Assembly: GCA_964483585.1 (NCBI GenBank)
Contig: CAZABH010000012.1
Coordinates: 1 to 64,000 of the forward strand
Direction: 5' to 3'
From: SZUA-430 sp964483585
GTDB taxonomy: Bacteria > Pseudomonadota > Alphaproteobacteria > Micropepsales > Micropepsaceae
DNA length: 64,000 nt
Part shown: piece after piece, positions 8,628-17,480 of the stretch
Position numbering within the stretch: the stretch's first letter is position 1
Layout: every line of letters begins with the position of its first letter
Position numbers and translations under genes: made by a program
The notes under the pieces: generated by a model
Seen by the model: the letters and a program-made list of their open reading frames with translations, nothing else
Told to the model about the DNA's origin: nothing
The model's database searches: none

Positions 8628-10084
8628 ACGGCGGCATCGATCTGATCCAGTTCCAGGCTGATGTTGCGGCAACAATGCCTGAGATTGCGCTCGCAGTTGG
8701 TGCGATGGCACTGCTTCTGATCGGCGTCTTCGCGGGCGATCGACGACATGCGCTGGTCACCTGGGCCTGCGTAGCCTTGCTGGTGGGCGTGGGATACCTC
8801 GTGGCAACTGGAACGGAAGGCAAGGTCCTGGCGTTCTCTGGAACCATGGTGATCGACCCGTTTGCACGCTTTCTCAAGCTGCTGGTTCTTGGTGGCTCTG
8901 CCATCGCGCTGCTGATGTCCCTTGACTACCTGCGCGACGAGAAGCTGACACGCTTCGAATACCCGCTGCTGGTGACGCTGGCGACGCTTGGCATGCTGGT
9001 CATGATTTCGGCGAACGACCTCATTGTCCTGTACGTGGGTCTGGAGCTGCAGAGCCTCGCTCTCTATGTCCTAGCATCATTTGCGCGCGATGACGCCCGA
9101 TCAACCGAGGCGGGACTCAAGTATTTCGTGCTGGGTGCGCTTTCGTCGGGCATGCTTCTCTACGGCGCAAGCCTGATCTACGGCTTCACTGGAACGACCG
9201 CCTTCGAGGGCATCGCTACGGCCGTGGCAGCCGACAGCACGCAGGTCGGCACGACGATCGGCCTCGTCTTCGTCCTGGCAGGGCTTGCCTTCAAGGTGTC
9301 CGCCGTGCCCTTCCACATGTGGACACCTGATGTCTACGAGGGGGCACCCACACCGGTCACGGCCTTCTTTGCCGCAGCACCTAAGATCGCAGCCATGGCG
9401 CTTCTGATGCGCGTGGTGTTTGGTCCCTTCGCTGCGGCCGAACAGGCGTGGATGCAGATCATCATCCCTGTTTCCATTGCATCGATGTTGCTCGGCGCAC
9501 TGGCGGCCATCGGACAGGACAACATCAAACGGCTCATGGCGTATTCGTCGATCAGCCACATGGGCTATGCACTCATCGGTTTCGCGGCGGGGTCGCAGGC
9601 GGGCGTTCAGGGGGTTCTGACGTATCTTGTGATCTATCTTGCGATGACCGTGGGTACCTTTGTCTGCATTCTGCAGATGCGCCGGGACGGCAAGCCGCTC
9701 GAATCCATCTCGGACCTCGCAGGTCTTTCGCAGCGCGACCCCACGACAGCCTACCTCCTTGCCATTCTCATGTTCAGCCTGATCGGCATTCCCCCGCTCG
9801 CGGGGTTCATGGGCAAGTGGTACGTGTTCCTCGCAGCCGTGGAGTCCCAACTTTACGTGTTGGCCGCCATAGGGTTCATCTCGAGCGTGATCGGCGCGTT
9901 CTATTACCTGCGCGTCGTGAAGGTCATGTTCTTTGACGAACCGGCAGCCCCCTTCGAGAAACCGATCGGCACCGTCAACGCGGCGCTTCTGGCAGCCTCG
10001 TCGGCCTTCGTCCTGTTCTTCATCGTTTCACCGTTGGCCGTGACGGATGCAGCCGGCGCTGCCGCGCGGGCCCTGATCCCCTGA
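8624..10084 (+). CDS. nuoN: NADH-quinone oxidoreductase subunit N
   Basis: This 486-residue third antiporter-like subunit of complex I is hydrophobic throughout, with about 14 predicted helices. Recognisable family stretches are LYVGLELQSLALYVLASF, KVSAVPFHMWTPDVYEGAPTP and KRLMAYSSISHMGYALIG. The ATG overlaps the nuoM stop (ATGA), and the stop is followed after one base by birA. It is the last nuo gene here, and no terminator separates it from birA, so read-through into birA-coaX-rnj is likely. Confidence 0.96.
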   Translation: MNGGIDLIQFQADVAATMPEIALAVGAMALLLIGVFAGDRRHALVTWACVALLVGVGYLVATGTEGKVLAFSGTMVIDPFARFLKLLVLGGSAIALLMSLDYLRDEKLTRFEYPLLVTLATLGMLVMISANDLIVLYVGLELQSLALYVLASFARDDARSTEAGLKYFVLGALSSGMLLYGASLIYGFTGTTAFEGIATAVAADSTQVGTTIGLVFVLAGLAFKVSAVPFHMWTPDVYEGAPTPVTAFFAAAPKIAAMALLMRVVFGPFAAAEQAWMQIIIPVSIASMLLGALAAIGQDNIKRLMAYSSISHMGYALIGFAAGSQAGVQGVLTYLVIYLAMTVGTFVCILQMRRDGKPLESISDLAGLSQRDPTTAYLLAILMFSLIGIPPLAGFMGKWYVFLAAVESQLYVLAAIGFISSVIGAFYYLRVVKVMFFDEPAAPFEKPIGTVNAALLAASSAFVLFFIVSPLAVTDAAGAAARALIP

Positions 10085-10085
10085 C

Positions 10086-10847
10086 ATGACAGCGCCGACC
10101 TTCCCGGCCGGTTACAGGTTGATCGAGCTCGACGAGATCGACTCCACGAACGAGGAGGCGCGTCGTCGTGCTGCGGGCGGTGATAGTGGACCCGTCTGGA
10201 TCATGGCGCACGCACAGACCGCAGGCCGCGGAAGGCGCGGGCGTGAATGGAGCTCGCCACGGGGAAACCTGATGGCAACGCTGCTGATGTCGCCGCACTG
10301 CGCACCGCCGGAAGCAGCCTTGCTGTCCTTTGTTGCCGCTCTTGCTGTCCACGACACGCTGTGCCGCTGGATGCCTGCCGAGCGGGTCAGGCTGAAATGG
10401 CCCAACGATACCCTCGTGGACGGTCGCAAGATCTCGGGCATCCTGCTCGAGACGGCCACGGCCGGCGATCGCCGGGAATTGCCATGGCTTGCAATCGGCA
10501 TAGGCATCAACCTCGTCCACGCGCCGGCATTGGCCACCTATCCTGCAACATTCGTTAACGAGTACGGTATTGCCCCGGCCCCCCTTGCTGCCCTTGCCGA
10601 GCTTGCAGGGGCGTGGGACGCGCGCTTCCGTATCTGGCAGGCGCAGGGCTTTCCGGCGATCCGCGGGGCCTGGCTTGCGCATGCAGCAGGTCTTCAGACC
10701 ATGATCAATGTCAGGCTTTCCGGGGAAACCATAAGCGGCATCTTCGAAACCATACGCCCTGACGGAGCCCTTGAACTTCTGTGCCCCGACGGGCAGCGTA
10801 GGGCCATTGCGGCTGGCGAAGTCTTCTTCCCCGATGCCCTGAGGTAG
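10086..10847 (+). CDS. birA: Biotin--[acetyl-CoA-carboxylase] ligase
   Basis: This 253-residue enzyme activates biotin with ATP and attaches it to the carboxyl carrier protein of acetyl-CoA carboxylase and related enzymes. The biotinyl-adenylate binding loop is visible as AGRGRRGREW, and the catalytic Lys region as RLKWPNDTLVDGRKISGILLE (core KWPNDTLVDGRKISG). It is a short, class I type: there is no N-terminal DNA-binding domain, so it should not act as a biotin repressor. It lies one base after nuoN and three bases before coaX, the usual alphaproteobacterial arrangement. Confidence 0.93.
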   Translation: MTAPTFPAGYRLIELDEIDSTNEEARRRAAGGDSGPVWIMAHAQTAGRGRRGREWSSPRGNLMATLLMSPHCAPPEAALLSFVAALAVHDTLCRWMPAERVRLKWPNDTLVDGRKISGILLETATAGDRRELPWLAIGIGINLVHAPALATYPATFVNEYGIAPAPLAALAELAGAWDARFRIWQAQGFPAIRGAWLAHAAGLQTMINVRLSGETISGIFETIRPDGALELLCPDGQRRAIAAGEVFFPDALR

Positions 10848-10850
10848 CGC

Positions 10851-11642
10851 ATGCTTCTTGCGATTGACGCCGGCAACACGAACATTGTCTTCGCCGTACA
10901 CGACGGCAAGCAGGTCCGCGCCCAGTTCAGGGCCGTCACAAAGGACAACCGCACAGCAGATGAATACTTTGTCTGGCTGGCCCAGTTGCTGCAGCTCGAA
11001 GGCATCCAGACGCAGGACATCACCGGAGCGATCATCTCCAGCGTTGTACCTCCGTCCTTGTTCAATCTGCGACGCCTCTGCGCAAAGTATTTCCGCCAGG
11101 ACGCAATGGTCATCGGTGACCCTGACGTGGACCTCGGCATCGTGATCAACGCGGATCGTCCGCGTGCGGTCGGTGCCGACCGCCTGGTCAATACGGTTGC
11201 CGGCTTCCGGGACTATGGCGGCAACCTGATCCTCATCGATTTCGGGACCGCAACCACCTTCGACATTGTCGGCGAGCAGGGCAGCTACGAGGGCGGCATC
11301 ATCGCTCCGGGCGTCAATCTATCAATGGAGGCCCTGCACCTCGCTGCAGCGCAATTGCCGCGCATTGCGGTCGAGAGGCCCCCAAGCGTCATTGGACGTG
11401 ACACCATTCCCGCGATGCAGTCAGGCATCTTCTGGGGTTACATAGCACTGATCGAGGGTCTGGTGGCCCGCATCCGGCAGGAGTACGGAAAACCCATGAA
11501 GGTCATCGGCACGGGCGGACTTGCGCATTTGTTTCGGCACTCAACCCCTGTGATCGAGGCCGTGGACCACGACCTTACGGTGCGTGGGCTGCGCTACATC
11601 TATGAACGCAACGCGACCAAGGCGCGGAAGCCGGTCGAATGA
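10851..11642 (+). CDS. coaX: Type III pantothenate kinase
   Basis: This 263-residue protein of the acetate and sugar kinase fold phosphorylates pantothenate in the first step of coenzyme A synthesis. The N-terminal phosphate loop MLLAIDAGNTN, the internal GADRLVNTVAG stretch and the second DFGTATTFDIV motif are typical of CoaX rather than CoaA. It is packed between birA and rnj, and its stop overlaps the rnj ATG by four bases. Type III enzymes are generally insensitive to CoA feedback; that is family knowledge, not visible here. Confidence 0.94.
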   Translation: MLLAIDAGNTNIVFAVHDGKQVRAQFRAVTKDNRTADEYFVWLAQLLQLEGIQTQDITGAIISSVVPPSLFNLRRLCAKYFRQDAMVIGDPDVDLGIVINADRPRAVGADRLVNTVAGFRDYGGNLILIDFGTATTFDIVGEQGSYEGGIIAPGVNLSMEALHLAAAQLPRIAVERPPSVIGRDTIPAMQSGIFWGYIALIEGLVARIRQEYGKPMKVIGTGGLAHLFRHSTPVIEAVDHDLTVRGLRYIYERNATKARKPVE

Positions 11643-13303
11643 CCAAGCTGAAGGCGAAAGCCAAGCCAGGTGATGAACTCGTCTTTGTACCCCTTGGCGG
11701 GGCCGGCGAGATCGGCATGAACCTGAACCTTTACGGCTACGGGCCCGAGAACAAGCGCCAGTGGATCATGGTCGATCTCGGGGTGATGTTTGGTGGCGAC
11801 GACACGCCCGGCATCGACGTCATCCTGCCCGATCCTGCTTTCATCGAGGAGCATCGCCGTAACCTGCTGGGGATCGTATTGACCCATGCGCACGAAGATC
11901 ACATCGGCGCGGTTGGTCATCTCTGGCCACGCCTGAAGGTTCCCGTCTATGCGACACCATTCACGGCAGCTCTCGTACGTGGCAAGCTGGAAGAGGCCGA
12001 TATCTTCGAGGATGTGCCCCTGCATGTTGTTCCTCTGGGAGGTTCGCTGAAGCTGGGTCCATTCGAGCTCGATTTCATCGACATTACCCACTCCATCCCG
12101 GAACCGAACTGCATCGTCATTCGAACGCCACTTGGCAACGTACTTCATACCGGTGACTGGAAGATCGATCCGGCGCCAGTCGTCGGTCGCAAGACAGACA
12201 TCGCGGCTCTGAAGCGCGTGGGCGACGAGGGGGTGCTTGCAACCATCTGCGACTCGACCAACGTCTTCGTGCCTGGCCGCTCGGGCTCCGAAGCAGATGT
12301 GGCGAAGAACCTCGAGCGGGTGATCGCTTCAAGACAGGGCCGGATAGCTGTCAGCGCCTTTGCTTCGAACGTCGCGCGCATGAAGTCGGTCATCAAGGCG
12401 GCCACAGCTGCCAAGCGCCATGTCGCCCTTGTTGGTCGCTCGATGCACAAGATTGCCAACGCAGCCATCGAGACGGGCTATCTGAAAGACATTCCCTCGC
12501 TGATCGATGAAGAGTCCGCGGCGGACCTGCCGGCGCACCGCGTGCTTTACCTGTGTACCGGAAGCCAGGGCGAGCCACGCGCAGCGCTGACGCGGATCGC
12601 TGCTGGCGATCACCCGCATGTCACCCTCGGCCGGGGCGACAGTGTCATCTTTTCCTCCCGCGTGATCCCGGGAAATGAACGGCTCATCCACGAGATGCAG
12701 AACACATTCGCCATGCGCGGGGTTGAAGTGATTTCGGCCGAGGACCATGATGTCCACGTATCCGGGCACCCGGCCCGCGACGAACTCGCAGACATGTATG
12801 GCTGGCTTCGCCCACGGATCGCCGTGCCCGTGCACGGAGAAGAGCGCCATTTGATGGAGCATGTGCGGCTGGCCAAAAGCCTCCAGGTGCCGGAAGCCAT
12901 CCACGCCCCGAACGGATCGATCGTGCGCTTGGCACCAGGCACGGCCACCATCGTTGACGAGGCCCCGCACGGGCGCCTGCACCTCGACGGTAGCGTGGTT
13001 GTCACGGGCAGCGACGCGGCCATGAGAGAGCGCCGAAGCCTTGCATTCGCGGGCGCTGTAATGGTCACAATCGTGCTTGATGGCCGGAACCGACCTCAGG
13101 CTGATCCCGCCGTCCATTGCATCGGCCTTCCCGAAGAGGTGGTCGAACGGGCGCGCCAGTCCGCACAGGATGCCCTCGATACGCTGCGCCGTAGTGACGA
13201 CGACGCACGCATGGCCGAGGACGTCCGGCGGATGGTTCGTCGGGACATCAATGATTTCTGGCGCAAGAAGCCGATTGTGAAGGTTGAAGTGGTTCGAATC
13301 TGA
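11639..13303 (+). CDS. rnj: Ribonuclease J
   Basis: This 554-residue metallo-beta-lactamase/beta-CASP ribonuclease matures and degrades RNA with 5'-exonuclease and endonuclease activity. The metal-binding motif is visible as THAHEDHIGA, with further ligands in DITHSIPEP and HTGDWKIDP. The beta-CASP part includes the SGHPARDELADMYGWLRP region, and a C-terminal domain follows. The length is normal for the family. It starts within the coaX stop (ATGA overlap). In related genomes mce usually follows; here about 9.9 kb of other genes intervene. Confidence 0.94.
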   Translation: MTKLKAKAKPGDELVFVPLGGAGEIGMNLNLYGYGPENKRQWIMVDLGVMFGGDDTPGIDVILPDPAFIEEHRRNLLGIVLTHAHEDHIGAVGHLWPRLKVPVYATPFTAALVRGKLEEADIFEDVPLHVVPLGGSLKLGPFELDFIDITHSIPEPNCIVIRTPLGNVLHTGDWKIDPAPVVGRKTDIAALKRVGDEGVLATICDSTNVFVPGRSGSEADVAKNLERVIASRQGRIAVSAFASNVARMKSVIKAATAAKRHVALVGRSMHKIANAAIETGYLKDIPSLIDEESAADLPAHRVLYLCTGSQGEPRAALTRIAAGDHPHVTLGRGDSVIFSSRVIPGNERLIHEMQNTFAMRGVEVISAEDHDVHVSGHPARDELADMYGWLRPRIAVPVHGEERHLMEHVRLAKSLQVPEAIHAPNGSIVRLAPGTATIVDEAPHGRLHLDGSVVVTGSDAAMRERRSLAFAGAVMVTIVLDGRNRPQADPAVHCIGLPEEVVERARQSAQDALDTLRRSDDDARMAEDVRRMVRRDINDFWRKKPIVKVEVVRI

Positions 13304-13411
13304 TCTGCAGGTCGCGACCAGACCAGCTAGGCGGACCACTTTTCAATTGCCTCTCGGCAGCGTGCCCGCCAGAATTCATGAGCTTGACCAACTAGACCGG
13401 ACGATCCCCCT

Positions 13412-14872
13412 ATGGGCAGCAACATGAAAGTGGCCGTGATGGGCGCAGGGCTCGGAGGCCTTTGCGCCGGAATCAAGCTGAAGGAAGCTGGTTTCAACGA
13501 CATTGTGATCCTTGAAAAGGGAGAGCGGGTTGGCGGAACATGGCGCGACAACTCTTATCCGGGCTGCTGCTGCGACGTGCCGGTCGCTCTTTACCAGTAC
13601 TCGTTTGCGCCGAGCCTGAGCTGGAGCCACATCTTCCCGCGCTTCAACGAGATCCAGAAATATACCGAAGATCTCGCTGACAATTTCGGTCTGCGCCCAC
13701 ATTTGCACTTCAACGAGGAAACCAAGACAGCTGTCTGGGACGACAAGCGATCGGTGTGGAAGCTGACCACTTCCTCTGGAGCGACCCATGAAGCCAACGC
13801 TCTGATAGCAGCACTCGGGCAGCTCAACCGCCCCAAGCTGCCAGACATCGAGGGACGGGATACCTTCCGCGGGCCCGCCTTCCATTCTGCACGGTGGGAT
13901 CACGGCGTCGATCTGAAGGGCAAACGGGTTGGAATCGTGGGTTCGGCTGCAAGTGCCGTTCAGATCATCCCGGAAGTGGCAAAGCTTGCAGAGCACCTCA
14001 CCGTGTTCCAGAGAACCCCGAACTGGGTGATCCCGCGCCTCGACCGCCCCATCACGGACGAGGAGAAGGCTCTGATGATGACGGCCCCCGAACTCGCCGC
14101 CAAGGGGCGCGAGCTCACGTTCCTCAACGCGGACCATTTGTTCTGGCAGGCCTTCAGCTGGACCAAGGAGGGCAGGGACGCCTACACGCGCGTTGCGCTG
14201 AACCATTTGGCTGAGCAGGTTCCCGACGAGAACCTTCGCAAAAAACTTACACCGGATTATCCAATCGGATGCACGCGGATCCTGATCGCGGACGATTACT
14301 ACCCGGCACTCATGCGTACGAACGTATCGCTGGTCACAGAAAGCATTGCGCGCATCACCCCTTCAGGTATTCAGACCCGTGACAGCAAGTCTCACGAGTT
14401 TGACGTGATCGTTTACGCGACTGGCTTTGAGACGACGGGCTGGCAATGGTCGGTCGATGTCATCGGTCGCGGCGGCAAACGGCTAAAGGACGAATGGGCC
14501 GAAGAGCCAAAGGCCTACCTGGGCCTCTCGGTCTCACACTTCCCCAATATGTTCATACTATACGGACCCAACACCACTCTGGGTCATAACTCGATCACAT
14601 CGATGCTCGAACATCAGGTGGCCTATGCAGTCAAGGCACTTTCTGGGCTGAAGGAGCGTTCGAAGCAGTCGATGGATGTGACCACTGCCGCGCTTGCCCG
14701 CTTCAATGCGAAACTTCAGGAAGACCTGGCTCGAACCACATGGGCAGACCCGCGATGCCATTCCTGGTACAAGAACGACAAGGGACACATCACGCAGAAC
14801 TGGTCGTCGCATGTGCGCGGTTATGGTCAGGCGACTTCAGTAGTCGCGTGGGATGATTACGACGTCAGATAA
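13412..14872 (+). CDS. Flavin-containing monooxygenase, Baeyer-Villiger type
   Basis: This 486-residue FAD- and NADPH-dependent monooxygenase probably inserts oxygen next to a ketone to give an ester or lactone. The N-terminal FAD Rossmann motif is GAGLGG (residues 11-16). The Baeyer-Villiger fingerprint FxGxxxHxxxW[P/D] is complete as FRGPAFHSARWD (152-163). A second dinucleotide site is GSAASA (177-182), and an ATG motif occurs in VIVYATGFE. The ATG at 12 bases further on (13424) is an alternative start. It is followed 22 bases later by a hydrolase gene on the same strand, so the two may act in sequence. The substrate cannot be told from sequence. Confidence 0.88.
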   Translation: MGSNMKVAVMGAGLGGLCAGIKLKEAGFNDIVILEKGERVGGTWRDNSYPGCCCDVPVALYQYSFAPSLSWSHIFPRFNEIQKYTEDLADNFGLRPHLHFNEETKTAVWDDKRSVWKLTTSSGATHEANALIAALGQLNRPKLPDIEGRDTFRGPAFHSARWDHGVDLKGKRVGIVGSAASAVQIIPEVAKLAEHLTVFQRTPNWVIPRLDRPITDEEKALMMTAPELAAKGRELTFLNADHLFWQAFSWTKEGRDAYTRVALNHLAEQVPDENLRKKLTPDYPIGCTRILIADDYYPALMRTNVSLVTESIARITPSGIQTRDSKSHEFDVIVYATGFETTGWQWSVDVIGRGGKRLKDEWAEEPKAYLGLSVSHFPNMFILYGPNTTLGHNSITSMLEHQVAYAVKALSGLKERSKQSMDVTTAALARFNAKLQEDLARTTWADPRCHSWYKNDKGHITQNWSSHVRGYGQATSVVAWDDYDVR

Positions 14873-14894
14873 GCGCAGCAGGAGCACGAGCATT

Positions 14895-16052
14895 ATGCGT
14901 AAACTCTTTCTGGGCGCAGTGGCGCTCCTTGGTTTGTTGCTCGTGGGTCTTGCTGGCATTGTGATGACTGGCAACACGATGACTGTGCTAGCCATGCTGG
15001 CTGGACCACCAAGCGACTGGGATGAAAAACGCCTGGCGCCTGCACCTGATTATGCTTCTCCGGCGTCGTGGGCAGCCTGGCCAGACCGAGCGGGCCTCGC
15101 CGACTACAGGCCCGAGGGTGTCTCCGCACCTGCGGCGCCCCCGCAGGTCGATGTCTTCTTCATACATCCGACTGGCTACATGAATGGCGCCGACTGGAAC
15201 GCGCCATTGGATCCTGGCAGCCGAACGGAAGAGAACACGCAGTGGATGATGGCGAACCAGGCAAGCGCGTACAACGGCTCGGCTCGAGTGTTTGCGCCAC
15301 GCTATCGGCAGGCCTCATTCTTCCGCTACATCTCGGCCAGCGAAGAGGTCGGCCAGAAGACGATGGACCTTGCCTATTCCGATGTGCTGCGCGCCTTCGA
15401 GTATTTCATCGCGAATGCAGGCACAGGTCGACCGTTCATCATTGCAAGTCACAGCCAGGGGTCGCAGCATGCATTCCGGCTGCTGCAGGAACGGATCGAC
15501 GGAACGCCTCTCGAGCAATCCCTCGTTGCCGCCTACGTGATCGGCACGCGCATCACCAACGTCGATGCAGGCAGCCTGAAGTCCATCAAGGTATGCGACG
15601 AGCCCGGGCAGACGGGGTGCCTCGTGCACTGGGCGGCGATGGGCGAGGGTGGTTCGCCGCCCGCGGGAATGAGTGACCTTGTCTGCGTGAACCCACTTTC
15701 CTGGAGGCGCGATGGCAGTCGGGTCCAGGCCACATCGCACAAAGGCGGAGTGCCGGTGAGTGGCACATTCTCGGTGCAGATGTTTGGCAGCGACGCCGCG
15801 CAGGGCATGCAGTTTCCCCCGCTGGGCACACCACTGCCTGAATTGACTTGGGCAGAGTGTCGTGAAGGCTTCCTCTACGTGAGGGACCTGGCAGACACGG
15901 TATTTGCACCGGTCATTCTGCCAGGCAAGAACTACCACGGTCTCGACTATCCATTGTTCCACATGGACATCCGCCGAAATGTCGAGCAACGGGTCGAGGC
16001 ATGGGTGGCCGAGCGTTCAGTTGCTACCGCTCCACCTGCAACTCAGGAATAG
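14895..16052 (+). CDS. DUF3089 alpha/beta-hydrolase-like protein, membrane-anchored or secreted
   Basis: This 385-residue protein resembles the DUF3089 group of lipase-like hydrolases. The N-terminus has a hydrophobic segment (about residues 4-24) that could be a signal anchor. A nucleophile elbow SHSQGS (185-190, Ser187) follows IIA, and the conserved HPTGY (91-95) and FAPRYRQ (133-139) motifs of the family are present. The ATG at 14895 was chosen because an AGGAG site lies about ten bases upstream; the longer frame overlaps the monooxygenase. Its 3' end overlaps the convergent crotonase gene by ten bases. Hydrolysis of an ester is inferred; the physiological substrate is unknown. Confidence 0.8.
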   Translation: MRKLFLGAVALLGLLLVGLAGIVMTGNTMTVLAMLAGPPSDWDEKRLAPAPDYASPASWAAWPDRAGLADYRPEGVSAPAAPPQVDVFFIHPTGYMNGADWNAPLDPGSRTEENTQWMMANQASAYNGSARVFAPRYRQASFFRYISASEEVGQKTMDLAYSDVLRAFEYFIANAGTGRPFIIASHSQGSQHAFRLLQERIDGTPLEQSLVAAYVIGTRITNVDAGSLKSIKVCDEPGQTGCLVHWAAMGEGGSPPAGMSDLVCVNPLSWRRDGSRVQATSHKGGVPVSGTFSVQMFGSDAAQGMQFPPLGTPLPELTWAECREGFLYVRDLADTVFAPVILPGKNYHGLDYPLFHMDIRRNVEQRVEAWVAERSVATAPPATQE

Positions 16053-16843
16053 TTTGGCGCGCGCTTCTGCATCTGCGACATGACGGCTTCGACCTGGTTG
16101 GGCTTGCCCATGATGTCTGTCTGCTCCCGCGACTCTGCGAGAAGCGCCTCAGCATCACTCAACAGAGGAAGTGCATTGAGCAAGCGCTTGCCCGCGCGAA
16201 TGGCATCTGGGCTCTTGAGCACGATCTCCCGCGCAAGTGCCATGGCTTCTGCATAGGGATCCGCAGCAACGCGCGTTGCAAGACCCAGGTCCAAGGCTTC
16301 CTCGCCGCTAAAGATTCGTCCCGTATAGGTCAGGTCTCGCAGGATATCGTCGCGAACCAGGTGGCGTAGAATGGCCGTCCCGGCCATGTCCGGGATCAGG
16401 CCCCACTTGATCTCCATGATCGACATCCGTGTGTCTGGTGCCACGATCCGGATATCCGCGCCCAGCGTGAGCTGGAAGCCACCACCGAACGCGACACCAT
16501 GCACGGCGGCAATGACGGGAACAGGTAGCTCTCGCCAGACCCAGACGGCATATTGCGGATTGTTGGCGATCCCGTGCGTACGCGCAAGAAGACGCCCCTC
16601 TGGCCGTGTCTCTCGCCCTTCAGCCGCCGTCCGAGCGAAGTTGCCTGTGTCGAGCCCGGCGCAGAAAGCCCGTCCTTCGCCAGACAGGACGACAACGCGC
16701 ACGCCATTTTCATCCCGCAGCCGCAATCCTGCTGCGATGATAGCCTCGAACATCGCATCATCCAGCGCGTTCATCTTGTCAGCTCGAACAAGGCGGACAT
16801 CAGCTATACCGTCGGTAATCTCGATCCTGACGCGATCATTCAT
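16043..16843 (-). CDS. Enoyl-CoA hydratase/isomerase family protein
   Basis: This 266-residue crotonase-fold protein acts on acyl-CoA thioesters. The oxyanion-hole segments are visible as GRAFCAGLD and HGVAFGGGFQL, followed by ADIRIVAPDTRM and the GLIPDMAG stretch, where an Asp replaces the second Glu common in hydratases. That favours an isomerase or a specialised hydratase, but the reaction is not certain. The start MNDRVRIE was chosen because an in-frame upstream extension of 29 residues has no homology and covers the dps promoter region. It converges with the DUF3089 gene and diverges from dps. Confidence 0.88.
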   Translation of the reverse strand: MNDRVRIEITDGIADVRLVRADKMNALDDAMFEAIIAAGLRLRDENGVRVVVLSGEGRAFCAGLDTGNFARTAAEGRETRPEGRLLARTHGIANNPQYAVWVWRELPVPVIAAVHGVAFGGGFQLTLGADIRIVAPDTRMSIMEIKWGLIPDMAGTAILRHLVRDDILRDLTYTGRIFSGEEALDLGLATRVAADPYAEAMALAREIVLKSPDAIRAGKRLLNALPLLSDAEALLAESREQTDIMGKPNQVEAVMSQMQKRAPNYS

Positions 16844-16889
16844 GGACTTGGGCCCTTTCTGGTTTGCACAAGCATTCCGGAGTTCTGTC

Positions 16890-16925
16890 GCCGATGCAAG
16901 GCCGGTGGCCTTGCGTCGCATCGGC
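16890..16925. repeat. Composite inverted repeat in the crotonase/dps intergenic region
   Basis: A perfect 8-bp inverted repeat (GCAAGGCC, loop GGT, GGCCTTGC; 16896-16914) is nested in a second 6-bp repeat (GCCGAT at 16890-16895, ATCGGC at 16920-16925) with a 5-base asymmetry. It lies eight bases upstream of the candidate dps -35 element and about 50 bases from the crotonase start. It has no T-tract. It could be an operator or an mRNA structure; only the symmetry itself is observed. Confidence 0.6.
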
Positions 16926-16932
16926 CGCACCC

Positions 16933-16961
16933 TTGGAATGCCGCAATTCGCCCCCTATATC
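16933..16961 (+). promoter_or_regulatory. Candidate dps promoter
   Basis: A -35-like TTGGAA (16933-16938) and a -10-like TATATC (16956-16961) are separated by exactly 17 bases, 30 bases before the dps ATG. An AAGGA ribosome-binding site follows near 16977-16981. Position and spacing support the call, but the element match is partial and no start site was mapped. Confidence 0.42.
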
Positions 16962-16990
16962 CGGAGAAGGAAACCGTAAGGACATGGATC

Positions 16991-17455
16991 ATGGATATCG
17001 GCATTTCGGCCAATGACAGGGCAAGCATCGCAGATGCGCTGTCCAGGGTGCTGGCAGATACCTACACCCTCTACCTCAAGACTCACAATTACCACTGGAA
17101 CGTGACAGGGCCGCAGTTCAACGATCTGCATGCCATGTTCATGACGCAGTATACCGAACTATGGACCGCCGTTGACCTGATCGCAGAGCGTGTTCGATCG
17201 CTTGGGCACTTCGCACCCGGCTCCTACCAAGCATTCGCAAAGCTCACCGCCATCCGCGATGACGAGGGTGTGCCACCGGCTCATGCCATGATCGAGAACC
17301 TGCTGAAGGGTCATGAAACGGTTGCCCGCACATGCCGCGAAGCGTTCCCATCCGCCGAGAAGGCAAGCGACCAGCCCACAATGGATCTGCTGACCCAGCG
17401 CCTGCAGGTGCACGAAAAGACAGCCTGGATGCTGCGCAGCATGCTCGGGCGCTGA
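16991..17455 (+). CDS. dps: Dps family ferritin-like DNA-protection protein
   Basis: This 154-residue protein of the Dps family assembles into a 12-subunit shell that oxidises and stores iron and may shield DNA. The inter-subunit ferroxidase ligands occur with the right spacing: His35 (in HNYHWNVTG), His47, Asp62 and Glu66 (in DLIAERVRSLG). The usual third-position Asp four residues after His47 is replaced by Met51. No lysine-rich N-terminal tail is present, so direct DNA binding is uncertain. The ATG at 16991 continues the homologous frame; an overlapping ATG at 16984 is out of frame. The stop codon lies in the loop of a hairpin. Confidence 0.92.
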   Translation: MDIGISANDRASIADALSRVLADTYTLYLKTHNYHWNVTGPQFNDLHAMFMTQYTELWTAVDLIAERVRSLGHFAPGSYQAFAKLTAIRDDEGVPPAHAMIENLLKGHETVARTCREAFPSAEKASDQPTMDLLTQRLQVHEKTAWMLRSMLGR

Positions 17456-17465
17456 CGGCGCCCGA
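17445..17465. terminator. Hairpin at the dps/YeiH convergent junction
   Basis: A perfect 8-bp stem TCGGGCGC/GCGCCCGA encloses the loop TGACG, which contains the dps stop codon. There is no T-run on the dps side. Its place between convergent genes suits a barrier or 3'-end stabiliser; intrinsic termination is not assured. Confidence 0.5.
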
Positions 17466-17480
17466 TCGACGAACGTGGCG

